A stretch of 64,000 nucleotides of DNA, taken from positions 1 through 64,000 of the forward strand of contig CANFSP010000008.1 of the NCBI GenBank assembly GCA_947449765.1, in the 5' to 3' direction. The position numbers and the translations under genes were made by a program. Origin of the DNA: Actinomycetota bacterium. GTDB lineage: Bacteria; Actinomycetota; Actinomycetes; Actinomycetales; Microbacteriaceae. The notes under the pieces are model-generated. The model did not search any database. It saw only the letters and a list, made by a program, of their open reading frames with translations, and had not been told where the DNA came from. The stretch's first letter is position 1, and each line of letters begins with the position of its first letter. Below are positions 45,105 to 56,046 of this stretch, in pieces.

Positions 45105-46034
45105 ATGCCTGAGTCGCGTTCTGTAGTTGTTCCCGAAGGTCTCGATGGTCTGCGTGCCGATGTCGCGCTGTCAAAACTGCTTGGATTTTCGCGGGCGCAG
45201 TCGGCCACCATTGCGGCCAGCGGGGGAGTCCTTCGTGACGGAGTTGCACTCACCAAGTCGGATGAAGTCCGAGATGGTGACTTACTCGAGATTGTGTGGG
45301 AATCGCGAGACCCACTCACCATCGTCGCTCAGGCGGTGCCGGAGCTCCATGTGATCTATGACGATGAGGACATCGTCGTCGTCGACAAACCAATCGGTGT
45401 GGCGGCCCATCCGGCTCCGGGTTGGGATGGGCCTACTGTGCTCGGCGCTCTAGCCGCATCCGGTTATTCCATATCAACGTCGGGATCGCCCGAACGGGCC
45501 GGCATCGTGCATCGACTCGACGCCGGTACGAGCGGCCTGATGGTTGTCGCCAAGAGCGAACGAGCCTATTCCTCACTCAAACGTGCCTTTCATGACCGTT
45601 TGGTGCACAAGGTCTATCACGCGGTCGTTCAGGGACACCCCGACCCCCTGAGCGGAACCATCGATGCTCCGGTGGGTCGTCATCCCAAGTCGAACTGGAA
45701 GTTTGCGGTCACGAGCGACGGAAAACACGCGGTGACACACTACGAGACGATCGAAGCTTTTCCGTCTGCATCGTTACTCGAAGTCACCCTCGAAACCGGT
45801 CGGACGCATCAAATTCGCGTCCACATGGCGGCTCAACGACATCCCTGTGTCGGCGACACCATGTATGGTGCCGACCCGACACTCTCAGCACGTCTGGGTC
45901 TGACGCGGCAATGGCTCCACGCTCAGCGACTCGGATTCAATCACCCCGGTTCTGGGGAATGGGTTGAATTTGACAGTTCTTACCCCGCAGATTTACAGCA
46001 CGCTCTTGATGTCCTGCGCGCACCGTCTGCGTGA
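45105..46034 (+). CDS. rluD: RluD-family 23S rRNA pseudouridine synthase
   Basis: The 309-residue enzyme has an N-terminal S4 domain (residues 10-70, [20 protein letters not shown]) and the catalytic domain with [16 protein letters not shown] (catalytic aspartate), KVYHAVVQG and [13 protein letters not shown]. It isomerises uridines in helix 69 of 23S rRNA or a related site. The ATG at 45105 gives the normal start ([15 protein letters not shown]); the frame is open back into lspA. It directly follows lspA as in most Gram-positives. Confidence 0.93.
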   Translation: MPESRSVVVPEGLDGLRADVALSKLLGFSRAQSATIAASGGVLRDGVALTKSDEVRDGDLLEIVWESRDPLTIVAQAVPELHVIYDDEDIVVVDKPIGVAAHPAPGWDGPTVLGALAASGYSISTSGSPERAGIVHRLDAGTSGLMVVAKSERAYSSLKRAFHDRLVHKVYHAVVQGHPDPLSGTIDAPVGRHPKSNWKFAVTSDGKHAVTHYETIEAFPSASLLEVTLETGRTHQIRVHMAAQRHPCVGDTMYGADPTLSARLGLTRQWLHAQRLGFNHPGSGEWVEFDSSYPADLQHALDVLRAPSA

Positions 46035-46108
46035 CGATTTAGGCTAGGAGCAATACCAACAGTGAGCGTCGTCGCGCGCTCCGACAGGCACTGAAATGAG
46101 GCACCAGG

Positions 46109-49100
46109 GTGGCAAGTAATTCGGATTCGTTCGTGCACCTGCACGTTCACACCGAATATTCCATGCTGGATGGTGCCGCGCGAATAACGCCGTTGCTCGA
46201 AGCGGCTCGAGACCAAGGCATGCCCGGAATCGCCATCACCGATCATGGAAATATGTTCGGGGCCTATGAGTTTTGGAAGGCTGCCACGGCCGTCGGTATC
46301 AAGCCAATCATTGGCACCGAGGCATACATCACCCCGGGTACTCATCGAAGCGATCGGTCACGCGTCCGCTGGGCAGACGGAGAATCCGGTGATGATGTCT
46401 CCAGTCGAGGCGCGTATACCCACATGACGCTTCTTGCTGAAACAACCGAGGGCATGCACAACCTGTTCCGGTTGTCGTCGCTTGCGTCGATTGAGGGGTT
46501 CTATTCCAAGCCTCGTATGGATCGTGAGTTGTTGAGCACCTACTCGAAAGGCATTATCGCGACAACGGGTTGTGTTGGTGGCGAGGTGCAAACCCGTCTT
46601 CGGCTCGGCCAGTTTGATGAGGCATTGCAAGCCGCGAGCGATTTTCGGGACATTTTTGGCAAAGAGAACTTTTTTGTTGAACTGATGGATCACGGCATCG
46701 ATATTGAGCGACGCACCATGAGTGATCTTCTTCGTCTGGCCAAACAACTTGACCTGCCATTATTGGCAACCAACGACTTGCACTACACGCACGCCCAAGA
46801 TTCGGCAGCCCACTCTGCTCTCTTGTGCATTCAGTCGAGCAAAACCCTCGACGACCCCAAGCGATTTAAATTCGACGGTGAGGAGTACTACCTCAAATCG
46901 GCAGCTGAGATGCGACGACTTTTCGCCGATCACCCTGACGCGTGTGACAACACCTTGCTCATTGCGGAACGCTCACACATGACGTTCGAGCATCAAAACC
47001 TGATGCCAAGATTCCCCGTCCCCGAAGGTGAGACCGAAGCATCATGGTTTGCTCAAGAAGTGGCGGCCGGACTTGAGCGTCGTTTCCCGCAGGGGGTTTC
47101 CGAAGCGCATCGTGCCCAGGCTGAGTATGAGGTCGACGTCATTACCAAGATGGGTTTTCCCGGGTACTTTCTCGTCGTGGCTGACTTTATCGCCTGGGCA
47201 CGAGCGCAAGGTATACGCGTTGGCCCCGGGCGTGGGTCGGCTGCCGGATCACTTGCCTCTTACGCGATGGGAATCACGGAACTCGATCCGCTGAAATACG
47301 GACTTTTCTTCGAGCGCTTCCTCAATCCCGATCGTGTTTCACTTCCCGATGTCGATGTCGACTTTGACGATCGTCGGCGTCCCGAAGTCATCAGGTATGT
47401 CACTGAAAAGTATGGCGACGATCGCGTCGCTCAGATCGTGACCTACGGCACGATTAAGGCAAAGCAAGCTCTCAAAGATTCTGCGCGAGTGCTGGGCATG
47501 CCCTACGCCGTGGGTGAGCGTCTCACCAAGGCGATGCCGCCAGCAGTCACCGGCAAAGAAATGACTCTCGGTGAGATCATGGATGCCGATTCGCCACGCT
47601 ATCGCGAGGCCGGAGATTTCCGCGAACTCATTGCTTCTGATGTTGATTGTCAAACGGTATTCAGCACCGCGCTTGGTCTCGAGAACCTCAAGCGTCAGTG
47701 GAGTGTGCACGCGGCCGGTGTGATTATGTCGGCCAAGCCTCTGATGGACGTCATCCCGATTATGAAACGTGAGGATGACGGTGTCATCATCACCCAGTTT
47801 GACCAGCCACCCTGTGAGGACTTGGGTCTGCTCAAGATGGACTTCCTGGGTTTGCGCAACCTCACGGTCATCGATGATGCGCTGGCGAACATCCGCTCGA
47901 ATCGTGGCGTGGATGTGGTCGTTGAAAGCCTAGATCTTGATGCAGACCCGGCAACCTACGAGCTCCTGTGTCGTGGCGACACGCTCGGCGTTTTTCAGCT
48001 CGACGGTGGCCCGATGCGTGGCCTGCTCCGGCAGCTCCGTCCCACCAATTTCGAAGACATCTCAGCCGTGATCGCGTTGTACCGACCGGGCCCGATGGGA
48101 GTGAATTCGCACATCAACTACGCTCTGCGCAAAAACGGACTGCAAGAGATTGTGCCGATTCATCCTGAACTTGCCGAGCCACTTAATGAGTCGCTGGGTA
48201 CGACCTACGGCCTCATCGTCTACCAAGAGCAGGTGATGGCGGTCGCCCAGAAAGTTGCGGGGTTCACGCTCGGTCAGGCGGACGTGCTGCGTCGTGCCAT
48301 GGGTAAAAAGAAAAAAGAAGAACTCGACAAACAGTTTGAGGCGTTCCAGGCCGGAATGGTGGAGCGTGGCTACTCTGCCGACGCCATTCGCGTTCTGTGG
48401 GAAACCCTGGTCCCTTTTGCCGACTATGCGTTCAACAAGGCGCACTCGGCCGGTTACGGTGTCTTGAGTTATTGGACCGCATACCTCAAGGCAAACTACC
48501 CGGCTGAGTTCATGGCAGCGCTGCTGACCAGTGTGGGGGATTCGAAGGACAAACTCGCCCTCTACCTGTCTGAGTGTCGACGCATGGGCATTCGCGTGCT
48601 CCCGCCCGACATCAATGAGTCGGGTGCTGACTTCTCAGCCGTGGGTGAAGAAATCCGCTTTGGTTTGGGCGCGATACGAAATGTCGGCGCAAACGTGGTG
48701 GAGGGCATTCGTATTGCTCGAACGGAGAAGGGCGCGTTCTCAAATTTTCACGACTACCTCAAGAAAGTGCCCTTGACGGTGGCGAACCGCAAAACGACGG
48801 AGTCACTCATCAAGGCCGGCGCATTTGATTCGCTGGGAGGTACGCGACGCGCTCTGATGGAGATTCACGAGGTCGCCATCGATGCGGCCGTCAGCATAAA
48901 GCGATCAGAGGCTCAAGGAATGGTCGATCTTTTTGCCGACATCTTTGAATTTGATACCCACGACGCAGAAGTCCCTGATCGTCCCGAGTGGGCCAAGCGC
49001 GACAAACTCGCTTTCGAGCGGGAAATGCTGGGGCTTTATGTGTCGGATCACCCCCTTGCCGGCCTCGAGACTCAGTTAGCCAAGCTAAGTTCCTCGAGTG

Positions 49101-49633
49101 TTCTCGACGTGTTAAACGCTGAAGCCACTGAACTGCGCGATGGAGACACGGTGACCATCGCGGGGCTCGTGACCGATGTCTCACGACGCGTAGCTAAGGC
49201 TTCCGGCAAGACCTATGCCGCGGTGCAGCTCGAAGATTTCACCGGAGACATCACGGTGATGTTCCTCGGGCGCACATACCAGGATTTTGGCGACCAACTC
49301 ATGGCCGACTCTGTGGTTACCGTGCGGGGACGAGTCTCTCGGCGAGACGATGGCGTGAACATCCACGCAAATTCCGTGACGTTCCCCAAGCTCGAGGTCA
49401 TGTCAGAGTCTCAGGGGCCGCTCGTATTGAGCATTCCGGAGAATCGCGCATCCGCTACCGTCATCGGATCTCTCAACGATGTGCTCGCAGCACACCCGGG
49501 TGACACCGAAGTGCAATTGCGGCTGACTAACGCGCGGTCTGCCCGAGTTTTTGAACTCCCACGCCGGGTACGCGTGACCGCCGACCTCTATGGCGAATTG
49601 AAGTCGTTGCTCGGTCCGCGCTGCCTGATATAG
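46109..49633 (+). CDS. dnaE: DNA polymerase III alpha subunit
   Basis: The 1174-residue replicative polymerase has the PHP domain (HLHVHTEYSMLDGAARI at 10-26, TDHGNMFG), which carries proofreading exonuclease in actinobacterial DnaE1. The polymerase core has PGRGSAAGSLASYAMGI, LPDVDVDF with two catalytic aspartates and the third further on. Tandem helix-hairpin-helix and an OB fold (VTIAGLVTDVSRRVAK, QLEDFTGDITVMFLG) lie near the C-terminus. It is the processive chain-elongating subunit. GTG start (CAGGGTGGCAAG, 46109). Full length for DnaE1. Confidence 0.97.
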   Translation: MASNSDSFVHLHVHTEYSMLDGAARITPLLEAARDQGMPGIAITDHGNMFGAYEFWKAATAVGIKPIIGTEAYITPGTHRSDRSRVRWADGESGDDVSSRGAYTHMTLLAETTEGMHNLFRLSSLASIEGFYSKPRMDRELLSTYSKGIIATTGCVGGEVQTRLRLGQFDEALQAASDFRDIFGKENFFVELMDHGIDIERRTMSDLLRLAKQLDLPLLATNDLHYTHAQDSAAHSALLCIQSSKTLDDPKRFKFDGEEYYLKSAAEMRRLFADHPDACDNTLLIAERSHMTFEHQNLMPRFPVPEGETEASWFAQEVAAGLERRFPQGVSEAHRAQAEYEVDVITKMGFPGYFLVVADFIAWARAQGIRVGPGRGSAAGSLASYAMGITELDPLKYGLFFERFLNPDRVSLPDVDVDFDDRRRPEVIRYVTEKYGDDRVAQIVTYGTIKAKQALKDSARVLGMPYAVGERLTKAMPPAVTGKEMTLGEIMDADSPRYREAGDFRELIASDVDCQTVFSTALGLENLKRQWSVHAAGVIMSAKPLMDVIPIMKREDDGVIITQFDQPPCEDLGLLKMDFLGLRNLTVIDDALANIRSNRGVDVVVESLDLDADPATYELLCRGDTLGVFQLDGGPMRGLLRQLRPTNFEDISAVIALYRPGPMGVNSHINYALRKNGLQEIVPIHPELAEPLNESLGTTYGLIVYQEQVMAVAQKVAGFTLGQADVLRRAMGKKKKEELDKQFEAFQAGMVERGYSADAIRVLWETLVPFADYAFNKAHSAGYGVLSYWTAYLKANYPAEFMAALLTSVGDSKDKLALYLSECRRMGIRVLPPDINESGADFSAVGEEIRFGLGAIRNVGANVVEGIRIARTEKGAFSNFHDYLKKVPLTVANRKTTESLIKAGAFDSLGGTRRALMEIHEVAIDAAVSIKRSEAQGMVDLFADIFEFDTHDAEVPDRPEWAKRDKLAFEREMLGLYVSDHPLAGLETQLAKLSSSSVLDVLNAEATELRDGDTVTIAGLVTDVSRRVAKASGKTYAAVQLEDFTGDITVMFLGRTYQDFGDQLMADSVVTVRGRVSRRDDGVNIHANSVTFPKLEVMSESQGPLVLSIPENRASATVIGSLNDVLAAHPGDTEVQLRLTNARSARVFELPRRVRVTADLYGELKSLLGPRCLI

Positions 49634-49693
49634 CTCATCTCAGGCCTTTGGGAACACGAGTTGCACGCGTACCCTCGCGTAGACTGGTTCATC

Positions 49694-51001
49694 ATGATGC
49701 GTCTTCTTGACCTGCGCGGTCAACAGCTCTCTCGGTCTGAGCTGCTCAAGGTTTTGCCGCGCCATGGATCAGACGTGGTGTCTGCACAGGCAGCGGCCCA
49801 GCGATTGGTTGACGACGTTCGTCACCGCGGACTGAGTGCCGTCACAGATCACGCACTCGAATTTGATGGCATTTCTGGTCATGATGTGCGCGTCACGCAG
49901 AGTGAACTCACCCAGGCGCTGAACTCGCTTGACGTCGCGGTGCGGGATGCGCTTGAGAGCACAATCGACCGGGTTCAGCACGCTTCACGGGCACAGATTC
50001 CGCAAGGATCCGTGACGTCATTCGGTGAGGGAGCAAGTATTTCTCAGCGCTGGCTTCCGGTGGAACGGGTGGGGCTCTACGTGCCCGGCGGAAAAGCGGT
50101 TTATCCGTCAAGCGTCATTATGAACGCCGTGCCGGCCATCGCGGCGGGCGTTCGCTCCATTGCACTCGCGTCGCCACCTCAAAAGGCATATGACGGTCGT
50201 GTACACCCGACCATTCTCGCTGCGGCAGCACTGCTCGGGCTCGAGGAGGTGTATGCCATGGGTGGCGCAACGGCCATCGGCGCGTTCGCATACGGTGTTC
50301 CCGAAATTGATTTCGCTCCGGTCAATGTCATCACCGGGCCTGGCAATCAGTTCGTTGCCGCGGCCAAGCGCTACGTGCGTTCCGTCGTGGGAATCGATTC
50401 GGAGGCGGGTCCTACCGAGATTCTGGTCATTGCTGATGAATCTGCTGACGCTCGTTTCGTTGCGGCTGATTTGATCAGTCAAGCCGAGCACGATGAACTT
50501 GCGTCCTCTGTGCTGGTGACCACGTCGCCGACGCTGGTGGATGACGTGTCTCGCGCGATTGTTGACCTCACTGCGGCAACTACTCACCGAGAACGTGTTG
50601 AGGCAGCACTTCGCGGGAGTCAGTCCGCACTCGTCATCGTCGATGATTTGTCTCGTGCCGTGGACTTTTCAAATGCTTACGCGCCCGAACACCTTGAGGT
50701 GCAGGTCCGTGACCCGCAATCGCTCCTGCCGAATCTGGTCAACGCCGGAGCGATTTTTGTCGGCGAGTATTCTCCGGTCAGTTTGGGCGACTACTCCGCC
50801 GGCTCGAACCACGTGCTACCCACCGGCGGGCATGCTGCATTTTCATCGGGACTCGGTGCCTACACGTTCCTTCGAGCTCAGCAGGTGGTCGAGTACGGGA
50901 GAGCTGCACTCAGCGAAGTCGCGGTGAGCCTAGTCGCACTGGCCACAAGTGAAGATCTACCGGCACACGGCTCCGCCGTGACAATTAGGTTCGAAGAATA
51001 G
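49694..51001 (+). CDS. hisD: Histidinol dehydrogenase
   Basis: The 435-residue zinc enzyme oxidises histidinol to histidine in two NAD-dependent steps. Landmarks: [73 protein letters not shown] (zinc), YAPEHLEV. Two adjacent ATGs at 49694 and 49697 are both usable; the upstream GTG/TTG extension was rejected because the family begins M(M)RxxDLRG. The other his genes are not in the window. Confidence 0.94.
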   Translation: MMRLLDLRGQQLSRSELLKVLPRHGSDVVSAQAAAQRLVDDVRHRGLSAVTDHALEFDGISGHDVRVTQSELTQALNSLDVAVRDALESTIDRVQHASRAQIPQGSVTSFGEGASISQRWLPVERVGLYVPGGKAVYPSSVIMNAVPAIAAGVRSIALASPPQKAYDGRVHPTILAAAALLGLEEVYAMGGATAIGAFAYGVPEIDFAPVNVITGPGNQFVAAAKRYVRSVVGIDSEAGPTEILVIADESADARFVAADLISQAEHDELASSVLVTTSPTLVDDVSRAIVDLTAATTHRERVEAALRGSQSALVIVDDLSRAVDFSNAYAPEHLEVQVRDPQSLLPNLVNAGAIFVGEYSPVSLGDYSAGSNHVLPTGGHAAFSSGLGAYTFLRAQQVVEYGRAALSEVAVSLVALATSEDLPAHGSAVTIRFEE

Positions 51002-51012
51002 GGCGGCTCGAC

Positions 51013-51489
51013 ATGTATTGCCCCTTTTGCCGACACGCTGATTCACGAGTCATCGACTCGAGAACTTCAGACGACGGGCTCTCCATCCGACGTCGGCGTC
51101 AGTGCCCAGAGTGTGGCGGTCGGTTCAGCACACTCGAAACCGCCAGTTTGAGTGTCATCAAGAGAAACGGCGTGGTTGAAGCGTTCAGTCGCGAAAAAGT
51201 CGTCGCGGGCGTTCGAAAAGCGTGCCAGGGTCGCCCCGTAACCGATGCTGATCTCGCAACACTGGCGCAGCAGGTGGAAGAAGCCATTCGCGCCACCGGT
51301 GCATCCCAGATTGACGCCAACGAAATCGGCCTCACCATTCTCGGACCCCTTCGCGAGCTCGATGAGGTGGCCTACTTGCGATTCGCGAGCGTTTATCAGG
51401 GGTTCGACACCCTCGCCGATTTTGAGGCGGCAATCACTCAGCTTCGACGTGAACACGATCTCCGAGAGCGGAACGAGAGTGAGTCGTGA
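51013..51489 (+). CDS. nrdR: Transcriptional repressor NrdR
   Basis: The 158-residue regulator starts with the zinc ribbon [17 protein letters not shown] and [15 protein letters not shown] (four cysteines). An ATP-cone domain follows (about 46-140). NrdR represses ribonucleotide reductase genes by binding paired NrdR boxes, sensing ATP/dATP. No ribonucleotide reductase gene is present here. GGGCGGCTCG precedes the start; the stop overlaps pyrD by four bases. Confidence 0.96.
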   Translation: MYCPFCRHADSRVIDSRTSDDGLSIRRRRQCPECGGRFSTLETASLSVIKRNGVVEAFSREKVVAGVRKACQGRPVTDADLATLAQQVEEAIRATGASQIDANEIGLTILGPLRELDEVAYLRFASVYQGFDTLADFEAAITQLRREHDLRERNESES

Positions 51490-52535
51490 GGCCGGAGCCG
51501 AAACCGCCGGCACTCTATGCGCTGTTGTATCGCGCAGTCCTCACACGGATTGACGCTGAGCGCGCTCACTATCTCGGTGCTCTCATCATTCAGATCTGCG
51601 GATGGCCGCTCATTGGCTCGATCGTTCGAGCTGCCTGTCGCCCCAACTCACGCCTGCGGGTTCACGCACTCGGCCAACAGTTTCCCAGCCCATTTGGCTT
51701 GGCTGCTGGTTTTGATAAGGATGCCCGCTACGTCCGAGGTTTGGCGAATCTCGGTTTTGGTCATGTCGAGGTCGGCACGCTCACGGCAATCACACAACCC
51801 GGAAATGACAAGCCGCGTATGTTTCGGCTCGTGCGTGATCGGGCGCTGATTAATCGCATGGGTTTTAACAACGGGGGAGCCGAGGGTGCAACCTCGCGCT
51901 TGCGTCGCATCCGCTCGTGGAAACATCGACCCGTTATTGGGGTCAACATTGGCAAGAGCCGTGTCGTCGACGTTGACGCGGCTACGGCCGACTATGTCCA
52001 GAGCACGCGAATTTTGGCGCCTTTTGCCGATTATCTCGTCGTCAATGTCAGTTCCCCGAACACGCCTGGACTGCGTGGACTTCAGGAAATTGATCAGCTG
52101 AGGCCGCTCCTCACGGCCGTGAAAAAGGAGGCTGGCAGCACGCCACTGCTGGTCAAGATAGCACCCGACTTGACTGACGCTGAAGTTGTCAAGGCCTCCG
52201 AATTGGCGGTTTCCTTAGGGCTCGCTGGGCTCATCGCCACGAATACGACGCTTTCCCGCAGCGGGCTTCAGACGGACGCTCGTCTCGTTGAACAGTTCGG
52301 TGCAGGAGGACTTTCGGGTCGACCCCTACAGCAGCGTTCGCTAGAAGTTTTGAAGCTGGTCTCCTCCGTCGTGCCAGAGAATTTCTGCGTCATCTCGGTA
52401 GGTGGAGTTGAAACTGCCGCCGATGTGCAACAGCGATTGAGTGCCGGAGCCACCCTGGTGCAGGGATACACCGGTTTTGTCTACTGGGGACCAGGCTGGG
52501 CGCGTCGCATTAACCGAGAATTGTCCCGCTCGTAG
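51486..52535 (+). CDS. pyrD: Dihydroorotate dehydrogenase (quinone), class 2
   Basis: The 349-residue FMN protein has the N-terminal membrane-associated helices of class 2 enzymes, then [45 protein letters not shown], and the FMN-binding ISVGGVETA and VQGYTGF. It oxidises dihydroorotate to orotate in pyrimidine synthesis and passes electrons to menaquinone. GTG start overlaps the nrdR stop, so the pair is an operon linking DNA-precursor control and synthesis. Confidence 0.96.
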   Translation: MRPEPKPPALYALLYRAVLTRIDAERAHYLGALIIQICGWPLIGSIVRAACRPNSRLRVHALGQQFPSPFGLAAGFDKDARYVRGLANLGFGHVEVGTLTAITQPGNDKPRMFRLVRDRALINRMGFNNGGAEGATSRLRRIRSWKHRPVIGVNIGKSRVVDVDAATADYVQSTRILAPFADYLVVNVSSPNTPGLRGLQEIDQLRPLLTAVKKEAGSTPLLVKIAPDLTDAEVVKASELAVSLGLAGLIATNTTLSRSGLQTDARLVEQFGAGGLSGRPLQQRSLEVLKLVSSVVPENFCVISVGGVETAADVQQRLSAGATLVQGYTGFVYWGPGWARRINRELSRS

Positions 52536-52595
52536 TCGCCGCGTGACTGACCGTCACAGTGTTTCTCGCGTGATGTCACCGCACCAAAACAGAAA

Positions 52596-53186
52596 TTAGC
52601 TGGGGTACTGCCGTCTGGCAACTTGAGGCTTGGGCATGCGCATCGGTCGAAGTTGGATGGCGCGCATCATGGCGTACCAACGGACCCCACGCTCAATGCT
52701 CCCCTGACCGAACTTCTTTTCGAGTCTGCGCTTGAGACCAATCGAGACAATGGTCAGGTCAACCACGAGGACGGCGATGAAGCCCCACATGAGGCTGATG
52801 GATAAGACCGCGAAGAACTGGTCTTGGAAAAAAGACGTCGCGATAATGAGGAACATAAATGGGATGAGCAACTCGCCAAAGCTGTAGCGTGCATCGACGT
52901 AGTCGCGCGCGAACCGCTTCTGAGGCCCACGGTCGCGAACGGGAAGATAACGTTCGTCGCCTGCGGCAAAACCAACTCGCGCACGTTCTCGAGCTGCAGC
53001 GTTAGCGGCGCGCGACTCACGTGCGGCAAGTTTGCGATCAGAGGGCACGAGGGGACGTTTGTTAGCCGCTTCTCGTTCTTTTCTCGTCGGTGTGGCGTGT
53101 CCTTTGCCCACGGGTGGCTGCGGTGCCTCCTGGCTGGTAGCAGCAACTTCCACGTCCAAGTTGGGTTTTTTCTTTGCAGTAGCCAC
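52596..53186 (-). CDS. DUF3043 membrane protein
   Basis: The 196-residue product starts with about 90 basic, Ala/Lys/Arg-rich residues (AKKKPNLDV, ANKRPLVPSDRKLAARESR). Two membrane spans follow (about 105-150, GELLIPFMFLIIATSFF, AVLSISLMWGFIAVLVV), then a basic tail. DUF3043 occurs in actinobacteria with this layout; its function is unknown. It is convergent with pyrD and divergent from the dipeptidase gene. Confidence 0.85.
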   Translation of the reverse strand: MATAKKKPNLDVEVAATSQEAPQPPVGKGHATPTRKEREAANKRPLVPSDRKLAARESRAANAAARERARVGFAAGDERYLPVRDRGPQKRFARDYVDARYSFGELLIPFMFLIIATSFFQDQFFAVLSISLMWGFIAVLVVDLTIVSIGLKRRLEKKFGQGSIERGVRWYAMMRAIQLRPMRMPKPQVARRQYPS

Positions 53187-53227
53187 GGGACTCCCTAAAT
53201 TTTTCGTGCGAACCTAAGATTAGCGGC

Positions 53228-54646
53228 ATGGCGACCACTGAAAATGACTCAACAAATTCCGCGCACATCGACACAATTCGATCACTGGTGACACGGGACT
53301 GGGAAAACATCATCGCCGAGCTTGACGCCCTCGCGCGCATCCCCTCGATCTCCTGGCCACGTTTTGATCAATCTCAGCTCGACAGAAGCGCTGAATTTAT
53401 CGCGGATGCGGCACGCCGCATGGATTTCTTTGATGTCGTGAACATCGTTCGCGAGCCCACGAGCGATGGATCCCTTGGTCAGCCAGCGGTCATCGCTCGC
53501 CGAGAGCCGCGAAACGGGGCCTCGACCGTGTTGTTGTATGCGCACCATGATGTTCAACCCCCCGGGGACACGAGCATCTGGGAGAGCAAGCCTTTTGAGC
53601 CGGAGCGTCGTGGAGATCGACTTTTCGGACGCGGGGTTGCCGATGACAAGGCCGGCGTCGTGACGCACCTGCAATCTCTTCGGATCCTGCGCGAGCTCAC
53701 GGAAAACTCACTCGATACGGGCATTGTGCTGTTCATCGAGGGCGAAGAGGAGTATGGGTCGCCCTCCTTTACGGCGACGCTCGAGGCGCAGCGGGACTTA
53801 CTGCAGGCGGATACCATCATTGTCGCGGACTCCGGGAACTGGTCGACTGAGGTCCCCGCACTCACGGTAAGTCTCCGAGGAAATGCGGTCGTTCGCGTGA
53901 CGGTTCGCACGCTCGATCACGCACTCCACTCGGGAATGTTTGGGGGAGTAGTACCTGACGCCATGATGAGCATGGTCACGTTGCTCGCCACCCTATACAC
54001 ACCATCGGGCGGAGTTGCTGTGGATGGGCTTCACGTGCGCCCCGGTACGACGCCGAAATACGATGAGGCGCAATTGCGACTCGAATCAGGCCTTCTCGAT
54101 CAGGTTCAGCCGATTGGGGGTGGCGTTCAACCGACCGATTTTCTTGCGAAGCTGTGGAACGAGCCATCGGTCACGGTCATTGGAATTGATGCGCCGAGCA
54201 CCGCCGAGGCGAGCAATACGCTACTTCCGCACGTGACAGCCGCCTTGAGTCTGCGAGTTGCCCCGGGTCAAGATTCGCGTGCCGCGGCTGACGCGCTCGT
54301 GAGGCATCTCAAGGCTCACGCGCCGTTTGGAGCTGTCGTCGAGTGCGAGATTGCCAGCGTCGGCGCCGCTTTTTCGATGGATACGGATTCGCAAGACGCC
54401 GTGCGCATGATGAACAGCTTGCGTGAGGTCTGGGGCGTCGAGCCAGTAGAGATGGGAGTTGGTGGCTCAATTCCCTTTATCGCCGACTTCGTGGATGCGT
54501 TCCCCGGCGCGCGAGTACTGGTGACGGGAGTTGAAGACCCCGACACGCGCGCGCACAGCCCCAATGAGTCGCTGCACCTCCCTTCTTTCGAGCGAGGTAT
54601 CATCACCGAAACGCACTTTTTACTCTCACAGGCGCGCGATAATTAA
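53228..54646 (+). CDS. M20-family dipeptidase
   Basis: The 472-residue metallopeptidase has LLYAHHDVQPPGD (metal-binding His and Asp), GRGVADDKAGVVTHL, the catalytic EGEEEYGSP, LDHALHSGMFGG in the dimerisation domain, and the C-terminal GGSIPFIADF. M20 dipeptidases cut dipeptides with two metal ions in the cytoplasm. Substrate preference is unknown. It is 50 bp upstream of the Fe-S carrier gene in the same direction; the two share no obvious function. Confidence 0.92.
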   Translation: MATTENDSTNSAHIDTIRSLVTRDWENIIAELDALARIPSISWPRFDQSQLDRSAEFIADAARRMDFFDVVNIVREPTSDGSLGQPAVIARREPRNGASTVLLYAHHDVQPPGDTSIWESKPFEPERRGDRLFGRGVADDKAGVVTHLQSLRILRELTENSLDTGIVLFIEGEEEYGSPSFTATLEAQRDLLQADTIIVADSGNWSTEVPALTVSLRGNAVVRVTVRTLDHALHSGMFGGVVPDAMMSMVTLLATLYTPSGGVAVDGLHVRPGTTPKYDEAQLRLESGLLDQVQPIGGGVQPTDFLAKLWNEPSVTVIGIDAPSTAEASNTLLPHVTAALSLRVAPGQDSRAAADALVRHLKAHAPFGAVVECEIASVGAAFSMDTDSQDAVRMMNSLREVWGVEPVEMGVGGSIPFIADFVDAFPGARVLVTGVEDPDTRAHSPNESLHLPSFERGIITETHFLLSQARDN

Positions 54647-54696
54647 CGAGCGGGAGTGAATAGAAAGCTCGCACATCACACAGAGGAAGTCCAAGA

Positions 54697-55041
54697 ATGG
54701 CCACGACAGAAACCACACACGGTGTCACGCTCACCACTGAAGCGGCAATCAAAGTGAGGGCGCTTCTCGATCAAGAGGATCGCGATGACATGCGCCTTCG
54801 ACTTGCGGTCGAAACAGGTGGATGCGCGGGTCTCAAATATGAAATGTTCTTTGATGAGCGTCGCGTTGACGGTGATGCCATCGTCGAATTTGACGGTGTG
54901 GAAGTTATTGTCGATCGCAAAAGCGCACCATTTCTCGAGGGTGCCATCATTGATTTCAAAGACACCATCACCGAGCAGGGCTTCAATATCGACAACCCCA
55001 ATGCCACCGGCAGCTGTGCCTGCGGCGATTCTTTCCACTAA
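54697..55041 (+). CDS. erpA: A-type iron-sulfur cluster carrier (HesB/ErpA family)
   Basis: The 114-residue protein has the three conserved cysteines: GGCAGLKYEMFFD and the C-terminal CACGDSF. It binds and hands over Fe-S clusters to target enzymes, such as LipA of this window. GGAAG lies 10 bases before the ATG. In actinobacteria this gene commonly stands immediately before the cytochrome oxidase ctaC gene, as it does here. Confidence 0.92.
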   Translation: MATTETTHGVTLTTEAAIKVRALLDQEDRDDMRLRLAVETGGCAGLKYEMFFDERRVDGDAIVEFDGVEVIVDRKSAPFLEGAIIDFKDTITEQGFNIDNPNATGSCACGDSFH

Positions 55042-55167
55042 CCGGCACGAGGCGGATTTCGGGACATACCCACCCGTCACGGTGAAGAATTCGGCGTCTT
55101 CGCAAGATAGGCTGGTAGGGAATCACGACCATCTCGTGCGCTCATCCCACATGTCGAAAGGTCTCAC

Positions 55168-56037
55168 GTGCGTTCTTCACGTCGACTTCGTTGGCTCGCA
55201 ATTCCCGCGATTGCCACAGTTGCGCTCGTTCTCGCTGGATGCACGCCGCAGGAACTCGTTGGTTACCTGCCCACTCAGCCGGGAACGACTAATCAGGTAG
55301 ACCGCATTATTGCGCTGTGGAACACGAGCTGGATTGTCCTCTTCGGCGTCGGGCTCATCGCGTGGGGTCTGCTCATCTGGTCGATGGTGATGTACCGCCG
55401 ACGCAAAACTGACACTGGTCTGCCCGTTCAGTTGCGCTACAACATGCCGATCGAGGTCTTTTTCACGATCGTTCCGCTGATTATGATCATCGGCTTCTTC
55501 TTTTTCACGGCGCGTGATGAGTCAATCATTGAGCAGCGCTTCGACAAGCCGGACGTGACGATTCAGGCCTTCGGAAAACAGTGGGCGTGGGACTTCAACT
55601 ACGTCGATGAGAACGTCTACTACTCGGGCATCCAGGTTCAGCCGTCAACCGACCCGAACGCGCCTCGCGGATCGATTGATCCGGCATCAATCCCCACCCT
55701 GTACTTGCCGGTTGGCAAGAAGGTCGAGATTCAGCTCCAGGCGCGTGACGTCATCCACTCGTTCTGGGTTGTCGACTTCCTGTACAAGAAAGACATGATT
55801 CCGGGAAAGACGAACTACATGTCGGTCATTCCCGAGCGTGAAGGCACGTTCCGTGGAAAGTGTGCCGAGCTGTGTGGGGAGTATCACTCGCAGATGCTTT
55901 TCCAAGTGAAAGTTGTTTCTCAAGCTGAGTACGATGCCTACATCGCTCAGCGTCGCGCCGAAGGCTTCTCGGGTCAGCTCGGCACTGAATATGACCGTCT
56001 CACCAACACTGCGGCCGTGGTCGCAGAGAGCAAGTAG
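55168..56037 (+). CDS. ctaC: Cytochrome c oxidase subunit II
   Basis: The 289-residue protein has a signal or lipoprotein start (LVLAGC, then two membrane spans at about 50-75 and 90-115). The Cu-A domain has HSFWV, MIPGKTN, GTFRGKCAELCGEYHSQM with the two Cu-A cysteines. It accepts electrons from cytochrome c or the bc1-linked c-type heme and passes them to CtaD. GTG start. It leads the ctaC-ctaD-ctaF set; the ctaE and qcr genes are elsewhere. Confidence 0.96.
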   Translation: MRSSRRLRWLAIPAIATVALVLAGCTPQELVGYLPTQPGTTNQVDRIIALWNTSWIVLFGVGLIAWGLLIWSMVMYRRRKTDTGLPVQLRYNMPIEVFFTIVPLIMIIGFFFFTARDESIIEQRFDKPDVTIQAFGKQWAWDFNYVDENVYYSGIQVQPSTDPNAPRGSIDPASIPTLYLPVGKKVEIQLQARDVIHSFWVVDFLYKKDMIPGKTNYMSVIPEREGTFRGKCAELCGEYHSQMLFQVKVVSQAEYDAYIAQRRAEGFSGQLGTEYDRLTNTAAVVAESK

Positions 56038-56046
56038 GGCAGAACT

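Noticed and set aside
46109-49633. Possible intein or insertion in dnaE
   Set aside because: The product is 1174 residues with all motifs in normal order, so there is no room for an intein.
52543-52557. GTGAC-N5-GTCAC dyad after pyrD
   Set aside because: Only five pairs and no T-run; expected by chance in this much sequence.
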